Source: Roseateles sp.
Lineage (GTDB): Bacteria > Pseudomonadota > Gammaproteobacteria > Burkholderiales > Burkholderiaceae_C
DNA: 53,790 bases
NCBI RefSeq assembly: GCF_019237615.1
Contig: NZ_JAFAGT010000102.1
Span: 1-53,790 of the forward strand
Direction of reading: 5' to 3'
The notes beneath the pieces were generated by a model. That model was given only the letters and a program-made list of their open reading frames with translations. It was not told where the DNA came from and made no database searches. Each line of letters begins with the position of its first letter. The stretch's first letter is position 1. The position numbers and the translations under genes are program-made. This document shows positions 41,603 through 51,100 of the stretch, piece after piece.

Positions 41603-44600
41603 ATGTTCCGCCCCCTGCTGGCCTTCGTGCTGACGCGCCGTCCCATGGTGCTGCTGGGCCTGCTGGCCTTCCTCGCGGCCGGGCTGCTGGCCTTCTACCG
41701 TCTGAACGTCGAGGCCTACCCGAACCCGGCGCCGGTGATCCTGGAGATCACGGCCCAGTCGGCCGGCCAGTCGGCCGAGGAAATGGAGCGCTACTACACG
41801 CGCCCGATGGAGATTGGCCTGGCCACGACGATGGGCGTGGAGAACATCCGCTCGACGTCGTTCTACGGCCTGTCTTTCGTCCGCGTGACATTCAAGTACG
41901 GCGTGGACTATGTCTCCGCACTGACGCAGACGGCCATCAACCTGCAGCAGAACGTCAGCCTGCCCAATGGCGTGCAGCCGCAGATCCAGGGTTCCAGCCT
42001 GGTGGGCGAGATCCTGCGCTACCAGGTCAAGGGGCCGTCCACCTACAGCCTGACGGACCTGCGCGGCTTGCAGGACTGGGTCGTGCAGCGTCGCCTGTTG
42101 ACCGTGCCCGGCGTGAGCCAGGTCGTGACCTGGGGTGGGACGACCAAGGAGTACCACGTCGAGGTGCAGCCGGCCCGGCTGGAGAGCTACGGCCTGACGC
42201 TGCAGCAGGTCATCCAGGCGCTGGGCAACGCGAACAACAACGTGGGCGGCCGCACGGTCAGCGTCGGCGAGCAGTCGGTGAACGTGCGCGGCCTGGGCCT
42301 GGTGCGTGACATCGAGGACGTCAGGACCACAGTGCTGAGCCAGCAGAACGGCCAGCCTGTGCTGGTGCGCGACGTCGCCGAGGTCGGCGTCGGCAACGTG
42401 CCTCGGCTGGGCGAGGCCGGCCGCGACGCCAGCGACGACGTGGTCACCGGGGTGGTCATCATGAACCGCACCCAGCAGACCAAGGACGTGATCGCGCGGG
42501 TCAAGACCGCCGTCGAGACGCTGAACCACGACGGCAGCCTACCCCAGGGCGTCTACCTGGAGCCCTACTACGACCGCTCCACGCTGGTCAACGTCACCAC
42601 CCACACCGTCATCCACAACCTGGTGTTCGGCTGCGTGCTGGTGTTCTTCATCCAGTGGATATTCCTGGGCGACCTGCGCAGCGCCGTGATCGTCAGCGTG
42701 AACATCCCGTTCGCGCTGTTCTTCAGCATCATCATGCTGGTGCTTTCGGGCGAGTCGGCCAACCTGCTGTCGCTGGGCGCGGTGGACTTCGGCATCATCG
42801 TCGACTCGGCCGTCATCCTCGTCGAGAACGTCTACCGCAACTTCCAGCGCACGCCGCGCCAGCGCATCGAAGCGCTGCGCGCGATGACGCGCGGGCCCTA
42901 CGGCATGGTGACCGACCCGGCGCTGGGCTGGACGCAGCGCCTGCGCATGATCTTCATGAGTGCGCTGCAGGTCGACAACTCGGTGCTGTTCTCCACCGTC
43001 ATCACCATCGCCGCGTTCTCGCCGCTGTTCCTGATGACGGGTGTCGAGGGCCAGATCTTCGGCCCGATGGCCCGCACCTACGGCTACGCCCTCGCCGGCG
43101 CGCTGCTCGCCACCTTCACCGTGACGCCGGTGCTGGCCGCCTATCTGCTGCCGCGGCGCGTCAAGGAGCAGGAGACCTGGCTGGTGCGCTGGATCCACCG
43201 GGGCTACGAGCCGCTGCTGCGCTGGTCCCTGGCCCATGTGCGCTGGATGTGCGGCTTCGCCGTGGCCTTCCTGGCGGGCATGCTGGTGCTGGGCGCCCAC
43301 CTGGGCAGCGAGTTCCTGCCCGCGCTGGAGGAGGGCAACCTGTGGATACGGGCCTCGATGCCACCGACCATCTCGCTGGAGGCCGGCTCCGACAAGGCCA
43401 ACCGGATGCGCCAGATCATCAAGGGCTTCCCCGAGGTCGTCACGGTCGTGTCCCAGCATGGCCGCCCGGATGACGGCAGCGATGCCTCCGGCTTCAACAA
43501 CGTGGAACTGTTCGCACCGCTCAAGCCCTTTGACCAATGGTCGCCCGGCATGGACAAGGAGAGGCTGGTGAACGATCTGCGCCAGCGCCTGGAGCGCGAG
43601 TTCCCGGGCGTAGGCTTCAACTTCTCGCAGTACATCCAGGACAACGTCGAGGAAGGCCTGTCCGGCGTCAAGGGTGCGAACTCCGTGAAGATCGTCGGGC
43701 CGGACCTCGTCACTCTCGAGAAGCTTGCCCGCAAGGCCGTCACGCTGATGGGCCAGGTCCAGGGCGTGGACGACCTCGGCATCTTCAACGTGCTGGGCCA
43801 GCCCAACCTCAACATCCGGATCGACCGCGCCAAGGCGGCGCGCTACGGCCTCAACACCGGCGACGTCAACGCCGTGGTGCAGGCCGCGCTCGGCGGCACG
43901 GTGGCCACCACCGTGCTGGAGGGCGACCGCCAGTACGGCCTGACGGTCCGCTACGCTGGCGCGGCGCGGGCCGACCTGGAGAGCGTGCGCGACCTGCGCG
44001 TGGGCTATGGCGCGGGCAACGCCACGGCCTATGTGCCGCTGCGCGACATCGCGACGGTCAGCCTGGACACCGGCGCCACCTATGTCTATCACGAGCGCAA
44101 CGAGCGGTATATCCCGATCAAGTTCAGCGTCGGCGGCCGGGATCTCGGCAGCACGGTGGCGGAGATCGAGTCCAAGCTGGGCCGGGAGTTGGCCCTGCCA
44201 GAGGGCTACCGCATCGAATACGCCGGCGAGTTCGAGGAGTTGCAGAAGGCCAAGGCCCGCATGGGCATCCTCATCCCGGCCGCCTTCGTGCTGATCCTCG
44301 TGCTGCTCTACGCGTTGTTCAACAGCATCGGCTACAGCCTGCTGGCGCTGGTGGCCGTGCCCTTCACGGTGGCCAGCGGCTTGTTCGCGTTGTTCGTCTC
44401 GGGCCAGGTGGTCAGCATCTCGGCGGTGATCGGCTTCGTGTCCCTGCTCGGCGTGTCGGTCATGGACGGCATCCTGATCCTGACCTACTTCAAGGAGTTG
44501 CGCCTGGCGGGTAGCACGCCCGAACAGGCCATCTACGACGCCTATATGCACCGCCTGCGGCCGCTGTTGATGACGGCACTGTCGGCCTGCATCGGCCTCC

Positions 44601-44788
44601 TTCCCGCGGCCATCAGCCACGGCATCGGCAGCCAGGTGCAGCGCCCGCTCGCCACCGTGGTGGTGGGTGGCATGTTCCTTGGTCCCTTCTTCCTGCTGCT
44701 CGTGGTGCCGGCGTTGCGCCTGGCCGTGCTCCGGCGCGTGAAGCTCAAGAAGCGCCGCAAGGGCCTGGGCGGCGACCTGCTGGCCTGA
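41603..44788 (+). CDS. HME-type RND efflux permease, system 2
   Basis: 1,061 residues, slightly longer than system 1. The start MFRPLLAFVLTRRPMVLLGL is followed by RLNVEAYPNPAPVILEI and the TM4 motif LGAVDFGIIVDSAVILVENV (D, D and E all present). Other family marks are GSEFLPALEEGNLWIRASMP and the C-terminal LLVVPALRLAV. Clearly a different lineage from system 1. It probably exports metal ions or another cation; the substrate is unknown. Confidence 0.92.
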   Translation: MFRPLLAFVLTRRPMVLLGLLAFLAAGLLAFYRLNVEAYPNPAPVILEITAQSAGQSAEEMERYYTRPMEIGLATTMGVENIRSTSFYGLSFVRVTFKYGVDYVSALTQTAINLQQNVSLPNGVQPQIQGSSLVGEILRYQVKGPSTYSLTDLRGLQDWVVQRRLLTVPGVSQVVTWGGTTKEYHVEVQPARLESYGLTLQQVIQALGNANNNVGGRTVSVGEQSVNVRGLGLVRDIEDVRTTVLSQQNGQPVLVRDVAEVGVGNVPRLGEAGRDASDDVVTGVVIMNRTQQTKDVIARVKTAVETLNHDGSLPQGVYLEPYYDRSTLVNVTTHTVIHNLVFGCVLVFFIQWIFLGDLRSAVIVSVNIPFALFFSIIMLVLSGESANLLSLGAVDFGIIVDSAVILVENVYRNFQRTPRQRIEALRAMTRGPYGMVTDPALGWTQRLRMIFMSALQVDNSVLFSTVITIAAFSPLFLMTGVEGQIFGPMARTYGYALAGALLATFTVTPVLAAYLLPRRVKEQETWLVRWIHRGYEPLLRWSLAHVRWMCGFAVAFLAGMLVLGAHLGSEFLPALEEGNLWIRASMPPTISLEAGSDKANRMRQIIKGFPEVVTVVSQHGRPDDGSDASGFNNVELFAPLKPFDQWSPGMDKERLVNDLRQRLEREFPGVGFNFSQYIQDNVEEGLSGVKGANSVKIVGPDLVTLEKLARKAVTLMGQVQGVDDLGIFNVLGQPNLNIRIDRAKAARYGLNTGDVNAVVQAALGGTVATTVLEGDRQYGLTVRYAGAARADLESVRDLRVGYGAGNATAYVPLRDIATVSLDTGATYVYHERNERYIPIKFSVGGRDLGSTVAEIESKLGRELALPEGYRIEYAGEFEELQKAKARMGILIPAAFVLILVLLYALFNSIGYSLLALVAVPFTVASGLFALFVSGQVVSISAVIGFVSLLGVSVMDGILILTYFKELRLAGSTPEQAIYDAYMHRLRPLLMTALSACIGLLPAAISHGIGSQVQRPLATVVVGGMFLGPFFLLLVVPALRLAVLRRVKLKKRRKGLGGDLLA

Positions 44789-44799
44789 GCGAGGTGATC

Positions 44800-46293
44800 A
44801 TGACTTTCCGCGACAGCCCCCTCCCGATCACCCGGATCCGCGTCGTCCAGTTGCTCGCGGCCGCGGCGCTGTCGGGCTGTGCGGCCGGCCCGGACTTCCA
44901 GGCCCCGACACCGCCGCTAGCGACGCAGTACCTGCGCGGGGAGGTCCAGGCGGCCGCATCGTCGGCGGGCGATGCGGTCGCGCCGCAGTCACGCTGGTGG
45001 ACGGCCTATGGCTCAGAGCGGCTGGACCGGCTGGTCGAGCGTGCGCTGCAGCGCAACCCCGGCATCACCGCGGGCGAGGCCAGCCTGCGCCAGGCCCAGG
45101 AGAACGTCATTGCCCAGAGGGGGCTGTTCTACCCCTCGGTGCAGCTCGGCTACAGCGCGAGCCGGCAGAACTCCGGGACCGTGCTGTCCTCGGCACTGAG
45201 CTCTGGCCAGTCGCTCTACAACCTGCACACCGCCCAGCTCAGCGTGGGCTATGTACCTGACGTGTTCGGCGGCAACCGCCGCCAGGTGGAAGCGCTGCAG
45301 GCCAGCGCCGACGGCCAGCGCTACCAGACCGATGCGCTGCGCACCACCATCGCCAGCAACGTGGCAGCCGCTGTGATGCAAGAGCAGGCGCTGCTCGACC
45401 AGGTGCAGATCGTGAACGAGACGCTGGCCCTGGCCAGAGAGCAACTGCAGCACACGCGAACGCTGCAGGCCGCCGGCTACAGCAGCGGCCTGGACCTGGC
45501 CCAGCAGGAGGCCGCCTACACGCAGACGCAGGCGCTGCTGCCGCCGTTGAACAAGCAGCTGGAACAGACCCGCAACCTGCTGTCTACCCTGTGCGGCGAC
45601 CTGCCCAGCGAGCTGGCGATGCCGGATGGTGATGCGGCGGAGCGCCTGGCCCGGCTGCGCACGCCGGCGCAGTTGCCGCAGGTCGTGCCCTCCCAGCTGG
45701 TCCAGTACCGCCCCGACGTGCAGGCCGCGCAGGCTGAGCTGCACGCGGCCTATGCCCAGATCGGAGTCGCCGTGAGCAACCTGCTGCCGCAGTTCTCCAT
45801 CGGTGCCAACCTGGCCTATGGCGCGACGTCGCTGTCCGGCCTCTTCTCGCCGGTCAACCAGTCCTGGGGCCTGCTGGCAGGGCTGACGCAGCCACTGTTT
45901 GCCGGTGATGCCCTCATGGCCCGCAAGCGCGCGGCCGAGGCCGCTGCCGAGGCTGCGCAGGCGCAGTACCGGAGCACCGTCCTGACGGCATTCCAGAACG
46001 TCGCCGACGTGCTCTATGCGTTGGAGCACGATGGCCAGGCACTGGCAATCGCCGAACGCAACGTCGTGGCCAGCGAGCGTTTGATGGTGCTGACCGAACA
46101 GCAGTTCAGGCAGGGCTATGCGGCCCGCCCGGCCTGGTTGTCGGCGCGCCAGACGTTTCTGCAGGCGCGGCTGGCGCAGGTGGCGGGGCGAGGCGTCTAC
46201 CTGGGTGACACGGTGGCGCTGTTCCAGGCCTTGGGGGGCGGGTGGCGGCCGCCCGCGCCCGCCGCGGACAGGCCCGGCGCGTCGTCGCGATGA
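44800..46293 (+). CDS. RND-system outer membrane lipoprotein (NodT/TolC-like), system 2
   Basis: 497 residues from ATG 44800 (GAGG 6 nt upstream; an in-frame GTG at 44794 overlaps that RBS). Lipobox AALSGC (Cys27) is followed by AAGPDFQAPTPPL. Two OEP repeats (LRQAQENVIAQRGLFYPSVQLGYSAS; QYRPDVQAAQAELHAAYAQIGVAVSNLLPQFSIG). It completes the second RND tripartite system. Confidence 0.92.
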   Translation: MTFRDSPLPITRIRVVQLLAAAALSGCAAGPDFQAPTPPLATQYLRGEVQAAASSAGDAVAPQSRWWTAYGSERLDRLVERALQRNPGITAGEASLRQAQENVIAQRGLFYPSVQLGYSASRQNSGTVLSSALSSGQSLYNLHTAQLSVGYVPDVFGGNRRQVEALQASADGQRYQTDALRTTIASNVAAAVMQEQALLDQVQIVNETLALAREQLQHTRTLQAAGYSSGLDLAQQEAAYTQTQALLPPLNKQLEQTRNLLSTLCGDLPSELAMPDGDAAERLARLRTPAQLPQVVPSQLVQYRPDVQAAQAELHAAYAQIGVAVSNLLPQFSIGANLAYGATSLSGLFSPVNQSWGLLAGLTQPLFAGDALMARKRAAEAAAEAAQAQYRSTVLTAFQNVADVLYALEHDGQALAIAERNVVASERLMVLTEQQFRQGYAARPAWLSARQTFLQARLAQVAGRGVYLGDTVALFQALGGGWRPPAPAADRPGASSR

Positions 46294-46325
46294 CATCGGG
46301 GCGGTCGGAGCCGAAATGTCATCGC
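46287..46325. terminator. Perfect inverted repeat between convergent genes
   Basis: GCGATGACAT (46287-46296) and ATGTCATCGC (46316-46325) form a 10-bp perfect stem with a 19-nt loop. The left arm contains the outer membrane factor stop codon. It sits between two convergent operons and could terminate both, although neither side has a T-run. Confidence 0.5.
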
Positions 46326-46348
46326 CTCGTCTGCCCGAGACCGCCGCC

Positions 46349-47932
46349 TCAGCTCCTGGACGCGACCAACCGTCCGACCAGCGGGATCAGTTCGCGAAAG
46401 GTGTCTTCCTTCTCCAGCAGTGCGCGCACGCCCGCCCGTCGTGCCTGTTCCCGCAGTTCATCCGTGATCAGGCCGGAACTGATGATGATGGGGAGATCGG
46501 CTCGAATGGCGGCAACCTCGAGCGCCACGTCCACGCCGGAGCGCAGGGGCATGTTGTAGTCCGTCACGAATACATCGACGCTGCCTGGTGAAATCCGAAC
46601 GGCCTCCAGCGCGGAGGCAATGTCCAGGAAGCCGGTGCATCTGTAGCCGGCCCGTTCGAGGAGCCGTTCGACGACCAGCATCACGGTTTCATCGTCGTCG
46701 AGATAGATCACATGCTCGCCATGCCCGACCCTCTGCGAGGCTTGGGCTGCCGGCTGCGGTGGCGTCACGGAAGGCTCCGGCCTGGCCGTGGGCAGGTAGA
46801 GATGGAAGGTGCTGCCCAGTCCGGGGGCGCTGTCGACGCGCACGCTGCCCTGGTGGGCCACAACAATGCCATGGACGACGGCCAGGCCGAGGCCGGTGCC
46901 CTGGCCCGTCGGTTTCGTCGTGAAGAAGGGCTCGAAGATGCGCTCGCGCGTCGCCGAATCCATGCCCACGCCGGTATCGCTGACCCATAGGTGGGCGTAG
47001 TTCCCGGCGGGCAAGCCCGACAGCGCGCGCGCCGCGGCGGCGGTCAGAACGGTTGATTCCAGTCCGACGACGATCCGGCCGACGTCGCCATGCATGGCAT
47101 GCCAGGCGTTCGTGCACAGGTTCATCAGCACCTGCTGGAGTTGGGTCGCGTCGCCGTTGACATGCAAGGGCTCCGCGTTCATGCGCAGGTCCAGCTCCAT
47201 CCCCGCAGGCAGCGTCACCCGCAACAGGCGATAGGACTCCTGGACGATGGACTGCAGTTCGACGTTGCGCAGCTGCTGCGGTTGACGGCGACTGAAGGTC
47301 AGGATCTGTCGCACGAGATCACGGGCGCGCAGGCTGGCCTTCTGGATCTCGCCCAGCGTTGCCTGGACGGGGTGCTCGGCGACAAGATCGGCCCGTGCCA
47401 GTTCGAGGTTCCCGAGAATGGCGCCAAGGATGTTGTTGAAGTCATGCGCGATCCCGCCGGCCAGCGTGCCGAGCGATTCCATCTTCTGGGCCTCGCGAAG
47501 CTGGGTCTCATAGCGACGGAGTTCGGCCTCCGTCTCACGGTGGGCGGTACGGCGGGCCGCCTGAACGAGCTCGCGCTCAAGGACGGGCGCAAGACGACTG
47601 AGGTGTTCCTTCGTCACGTAGTCGCTGGCGCCGGCCTTCATCGCCGCGACCGCCATCTCTTCCCCGATGGTGCCGGACACGAAGATGAAAGGCACGTCCA
47701 TGCCCGTCCTCTTGTACGCGGCAAGCGCCTCCAGGCCACTGAACCCGGGCATGCTGAAATCCGAGATCAAGGCGTCCCAGGGGGCCTCCACCAGCGCGGC
47801 CTCGAGGCTGGCGAGGTCCTGGACGCGGCGCCATTCGGGCGCGAAGCCGGCCCGGCGCAGCAGGCGCGTGACCAGGCGGACATCGTTCTCCGAGTCCTCG
47901 ATCATCAAGATCCTGATGGGGCGCTCGCTCAT
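46349..47932 (-). CDS. Hybrid histidine kinase, REC-HisKA-HATPase-REC
   Basis: 527 residues, no membrane segment. The N-terminal receiver has D58 in ALISDFSMPGFSG. The dimerisation domain has H163 in GGIAHDFNNILGAI. The ATPase domain has MNLCTNAWHAM, VSDTGVGMD and GTGLGLAVVHGI. The C-terminal receiver has the phosphoacceptor Asp in VFVTDYNMPLRSG. It is coupled to the single-domain regulator upstream by a 4-bp overlap, last in the four-gene signalling operon. There is no DNA-binding output domain in this operon, so the output must be elsewhere. Confidence 0.93.
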   Translation of the reverse strand: MSERPIRILMIEDSENDVRLVTRLLRRAGFAPEWRRVQDLASLEAALVEAPWDALISDFSMPGFSGLEALAAYKRTGMDVPFIFVSGTIGEEMAVAAMKAGASDYVTKEHLSRLAPVLERELVQAARRTAHRETEAELRRYETQLREAQKMESLGTLAGGIAHDFNNILGAILGNLELARADLVAEHPVQATLGEIQKASLRARDLVRQILTFSRRQPQQLRNVELQSIVQESYRLLRVTLPAGMELDLRMNAEPLHVNGDATQLQQVLMNLCTNAWHAMHGDVGRIVVGLESTVLTAAAARALSGLPAGNYAHLWVSDTGVGMDSATRERIFEPFFTTKPTGQGTGLGLAVVHGIVVAHQGSVRVDSAPGLGSTFHLYLPTARPEPSVTPPQPAAQASQRVGHGEHVIYLDDDETVMLVVERLLERAGYRCTGFLDIASALEAVRISPGSVDVFVTDYNMPLRSGVDVALEVAAIRADLPIIISSGLITDELREQARRAGVRALLEKEDTFRELIPLVGRLVASRS

Positions 47933-48384
47933 GACGGCGTGGATAACGGCGGCTGCTGATTGAGTGCCAGCCAGTAGATGCCCAGCACCTTGACGGCCTC
48001 GACGAACTCGGTGAAGTCGACCGGCTTGCGAACATAGCTGTTCGCGCCCAGCTTGTAACCCGCGACGACGTCTTGTTCCTCCTTGGAGGAGGTCAGGATT
48101 ACCGCCGGCAGCAAGGCGGTGCGCGGATCGGCCCGCAGCGCCTTGAGCACGCCAAGCCCGTCCAGTCGAGGCAGCTTGAGATCGAGAATGACCAGCGTGG
48201 GCAGCGATGCTCCGGCGCGGTCGGCGTAAGCGCCCCGTGCGAAAAGAAAGTCAAGCGCCTCGACGCCATCGCGGACGACGGCAAGCGGGTTCATGAGATG
48301 GCTGCGCTTGAAGGCCCGGACCGTCAGCGCGACGTCGTCCGGATTGTCCTCAACCAGCAAGATGACCTTGCTCTCGTCGCTCAT
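47929..48384 (-). CDS. Single-domain response regulator (Rcp1-like)
   Basis: 151 residues, receiver domain only. Acidic pocket VEDNPDD, phosphoacceptor D68 in LVILDLKLPRLDG, and switch Lys in YVRKPVDFTEF. The long loop before beta-3 and the IYWL ending are typical of Rcp1/CheY-like partners of phytochrome-type and HAMP kinases. ATG at 48384 lies 35 bp inside the kinase gene upstream, so translation is probably coupled. Confidence 0.9.
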   Translation of the reverse strand: MSDESKVILLVEDNPDDVALTVRAFKRSHLMNPLAVVRDGVEALDFLFARGAYADRAGASLPTLVILDLKLPRLDGLGVLKALRADPRTALLPAVILTSSKEEQDVVAGYKLGANSYVRKPVDFTEFVEAVKVLGIYWLALNQQPPLSTPS

Positions 48385-49819
48385 CTGTGGGCTCCAAAGT
48401 ACGGAAGAAGAATGAGGCGCCGCCGCCCAGGCTGGCCTTCGCCCACACGGGCCAGCCGTGGCGACGGAAGACCCGTTGGACGATCGCGAGGCCGATGCCG
48501 GTGCCCGGATAGTCGTCCTCGTGGTGCAGGCGCTGGAAGGCGCCGAACAAGCGATCGGCATAGGCCATGTCGAAACCGGCGCCGTTGTCGGCCACGAAGC
48601 AGACCTGGTCCGCGCCTTCCCGCTTTGCACCCACGCGAATGACGGCCTCCGCCGTCTTGCTGGTGAACTTCCAGGCGTTGTCGAGCAGGTTCTGCAGTGC
48701 GATCTGGATCAGGTCGCGATCGGCCCGAACGACGACACCGTCGTCGATCTCCCATCGGACGCTGCGCTCGGGCTGCGTCTTCTGGATCGAGGTCGCCATC
48801 TCGCGGGCCATGGATGTGAGATCGACGTCATGGACGCGCAGCTCCGCCCGCGTGACCCGTGCCAGCCCGAGCAACTCGTCAATCAGCCGCCCCATCCTCT
48901 GGCTCGCGGACCGGATGCGGTGCAGGTAGTCGAGAGCCTCCTCGTCCAGCTTGTCGCCGTAGTCTTCGATCAGTGCCAGCGAGAAGCCGTCCATGCTGCG
49001 CAGCGGGCTGCGCAGGTCGTGCGAGACCGAGTAGCTGAATGACTCCAGCTCCTTGTTCAGCGAGGAGAGCTCGCGGTTGCTGAGCTCCAGTTGCTGAAAG
49101 GAGTCCCGCAAGGCACGGGTCATCGCATCGAAATGACGGGCCATCTCGCCGAACTCATCCTGGGTGCCGACGTCGAGCTCGAAATCCCAGTTGCCGGACG
49201 CCACCTCGCGGGTGGCCCCCTCCAGCCTGGCCACGGGATCCATCACGTCGCGCCGGAAGAACCAGGCGGCGGTGGCAGTGACGAGCGCCATCATGGCCAG
49301 GCCGGCCACCGTCCAGAAGACGACGCGACGCTGCGTGGCGTCGATGAGTCGGTCCGAGTCATCGATCAGGCGCGCGGCGTCGACGAGACTCTGCTGCTGC
49401 AGGATCAGCAGACGGCTCGACAACTGGGTCTCGAAGCGCCGCTGGATCTCGTCACCGCCACCACGGTCCAGGGTCGGATCGACTTCGGCGAACAGCCGAT
49501 GGCTGGCTTCCGTCTGTGTCCGCAGGTCGGCGAGCGTTCGTGCGGAGCTTCCGCGAATGTCGACCGACGCTGAGAACAGCCGTTCCAGGCGCTGCCAGAC
49601 GGCCTGTTCCTGCAGTCTCGCGCGTTCGCGCCGGTTGAGCAGGTATTCGAACGTGACCATGCGCATGTCATTGAGCGCATCGGCGATGGTGGTGCTTTGC
49701 CGGCGTTGCTCGACCGCGGCGCGCACCTGCGCGTCCGCCCAGCCTATGCTCGTGGCGATCAGCACCATGGTGCCGAGCATCAGCGCGGCGGCGAGCCGGG
49801 CCTTGCTTCGGATCTTCAT
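48350..49819 (-). CDS. Membrane sensor histidine kinase with CHASE3-like sensor and HAMP
   Basis: 489 residues. TM1 about 10-28; a helical periplasmic domain about 29-165; TM2 about 167-188; HAMP about 189-243. The coiled region is followed by the dimerisation helix with H267 in FSYSVSHDLRSPL and an ATPase domain with NLLDNAWKFTS, NGAGFDMAYADRLFGAF and GTGIGLAIVQRV. This bacteriophytochrome-like kinase core normally pairs with Rcp1-type regulators, as here. Its start overlaps the stop of the binding-protein gene by 4 bp. Confidence 0.92.
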   Translation of the reverse strand: MKIRSKARLAAALMLGTMVLIATSIGWADAQVRAAVEQRRQSTTIADALNDMRMVTFEYLLNRRERARLQEQAVWQRLERLFSASVDIRGSSARTLADLRTQTEASHRLFAEVDPTLDRGGGDEIQRRFETQLSSRLLILQQQSLVDAARLIDDSDRLIDATQRRVVFWTVAGLAMMALVTATAAWFFRRDVMDPVARLEGATREVASGNWDFELDVGTQDEFGEMARHFDAMTRALRDSFQQLELSNRELSSLNKELESFSYSVSHDLRSPLRSMDGFSLALIEDYGDKLDEEALDYLHRIRSASQRMGRLIDELLGLARVTRAELRVHDVDLTSMAREMATSIQKTQPERSVRWEIDDGVVVRADRDLIQIALQNLLDNAWKFTSKTAEAVIRVGAKREGADQVCFVADNGAGFDMAYADRLFGAFQRLHHEDDYPGTGIGLAIVQRVFRRHGWPVWAKASLGGGASFFFRTLEPTDERREQGHLAG

Positions 49820-50841
49820 CGGACCACCGTGACCCTTTCCGGCGTCGCGGCCATCAAGGCATCCAGGTAGATGTGGGACAGGAAATTGGGAACGGGCTGG
49901 ACGGGCGCATATCCACGTGTCATGGCCCAGCTCGAGACATCCTCAAGGGTGACGAGCTGTGCCTGCCGCTGCCCGAGTTCAAGGGAAATGCTCTGCCATG
50001 CCGGATCGAGGGCGTACGGCTCGATGCCGAGGCGGGCCGCGAGGAGCCTTTTGGCCTGAAGCGGCTCGGCCCGCACATAGCGCTCGGCATCCAGCAAGGC
50101 CAGGACGACACGGTGCACGACGTCGCCGTGGGAACGCAGGAAATCGCTGCTACCGACCAAGTTGAAAGTTTGGGCGTAGGCGTCGGGGGCGGCGAAGGAA
50201 GCTGCTGCGTCCCCGAGGGCGGACTCGGCGCCGTGCCGTACGGGTTGCCATGCCGCGATTGCATCGACGCTGCCATCACCTAGCGCCTCGATCAGCTGGT
50301 TCGGCGGCAGGTCGACGAGCGTCAGGGACTGCGCCGCGAGGCGATGACGCACCATGTAGGCCCAGAGGAAGTAGTCACCGCTGGTGCCGAAGGTGACGCC
50401 GACGCGGCGACCCTGGAGGTCCGTCGACGAGTGGATGCCACGGTCACGGCGGGCCACCACGGCCATCTCATCGGGGGCGTTGGCCAGGGTGGTGGCTATG
50501 CCCAGCGGAGCTCCCTTCAGTACCTCGACGACGATGGGCACATCGGCCGCTGCGGCCACGTCCGCGCGCCCCGCCAGCAGCTCGGCCAATGCGGCCTTGC
50601 CGTGGATCTGCGGCAGCAGCGTGACCCCCAGCCCATGCGCCTTGAAGTACTCACGCCCCGCGGCTATGTGCAGCAGCCCCGCATGAGGCACTTGCGGCAA
50701 TGCGATTCTCAGAGGCACGAGCCGCGCCGGCTCTGCGGGCCTGCGCCAGGTCAGGCTCGACAGTGCCGCAAGCGCCGCAGCGCCGATCACCCAGACTGAA
50801 CGGCGCTTCAATTTGCTGCTGGTGGAATTAGGAATGCTCAC
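49816..50841 (-). CDS. Solute-binding protein, NrtA/SsuA/TauA-like, without transporter
   Basis: 341 residues. An N-terminal basic/hydrophobic segment (KRRSVWVIGAAALAALSSLTW, about 12-32) is an export signal or anchor. A two-lobed periplasmic-binding fold follows (LRIALPQVPHAGLLHIAAGREYFKAHGL; LAELLAGRADVAAAADVPIV; VGVTFGTSGDYFLWAYM). Such proteins bind nitrate, alkanesulfonates, taurine or similar oxyanions. No permease or ATPase gene is nearby; instead the gene is coupled by ATGA to a sensor kinase, so it may act as a ligand receptor for signalling. A small hairpin (GCCATC/GATGGC, 50855-50870) lies in its leader. Confidence 0.85.
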   Translation of the reverse strand: MSIPNSTSSKLKRRSVWVIGAAALAALSSLTWRRPAEPARLVPLRIALPQVPHAGLLHIAAGREYFKAHGLGVTLLPQIHGKAALAELLAGRADVAAAADVPIVVEVLKGAPLGIATTLANAPDEMAVVARRDRGIHSSTDLQGRRVGVTFGTSGDYFLWAYMVRHRLAAQSLTLVDLPPNQLIEALGDGSVDAIAAWQPVRHGAESALGDAAASFAAPDAYAQTFNLVGSSDFLRSHGDVVHRVVLALLDAERYVRAEPLQAKRLLAARLGIEPYALDPAWQSISLELGQRQAQLVTLEDVSSWAMTRGYAPVQPVPNFLSHIYLDALMAATPERVTVVR

Positions 50842-51100
50842 CTAGTCCCCCTGAGCCATCAATAGATGGCGACGATGCCGGCCAGTCGGGGCGCCAAGTG
50901 TCTTCTTGTGGGTCCGCCCGAAAGGAGCGTAAGGGCCCACCGGTCATCTGACAAGCGTTTTCCGCGTTCGGCCCCGGCGCGACCAGGTCAACGCGCCGAT
51001 GGCGGCCTCGCTGACATATGCCGCCACGGAGCGTCCGGGAGGCACGCTTGGCCTTGCCTGGGCGCAGGCCGTCGTGCGCCGACGCCGAGGCTTGCGGCGG

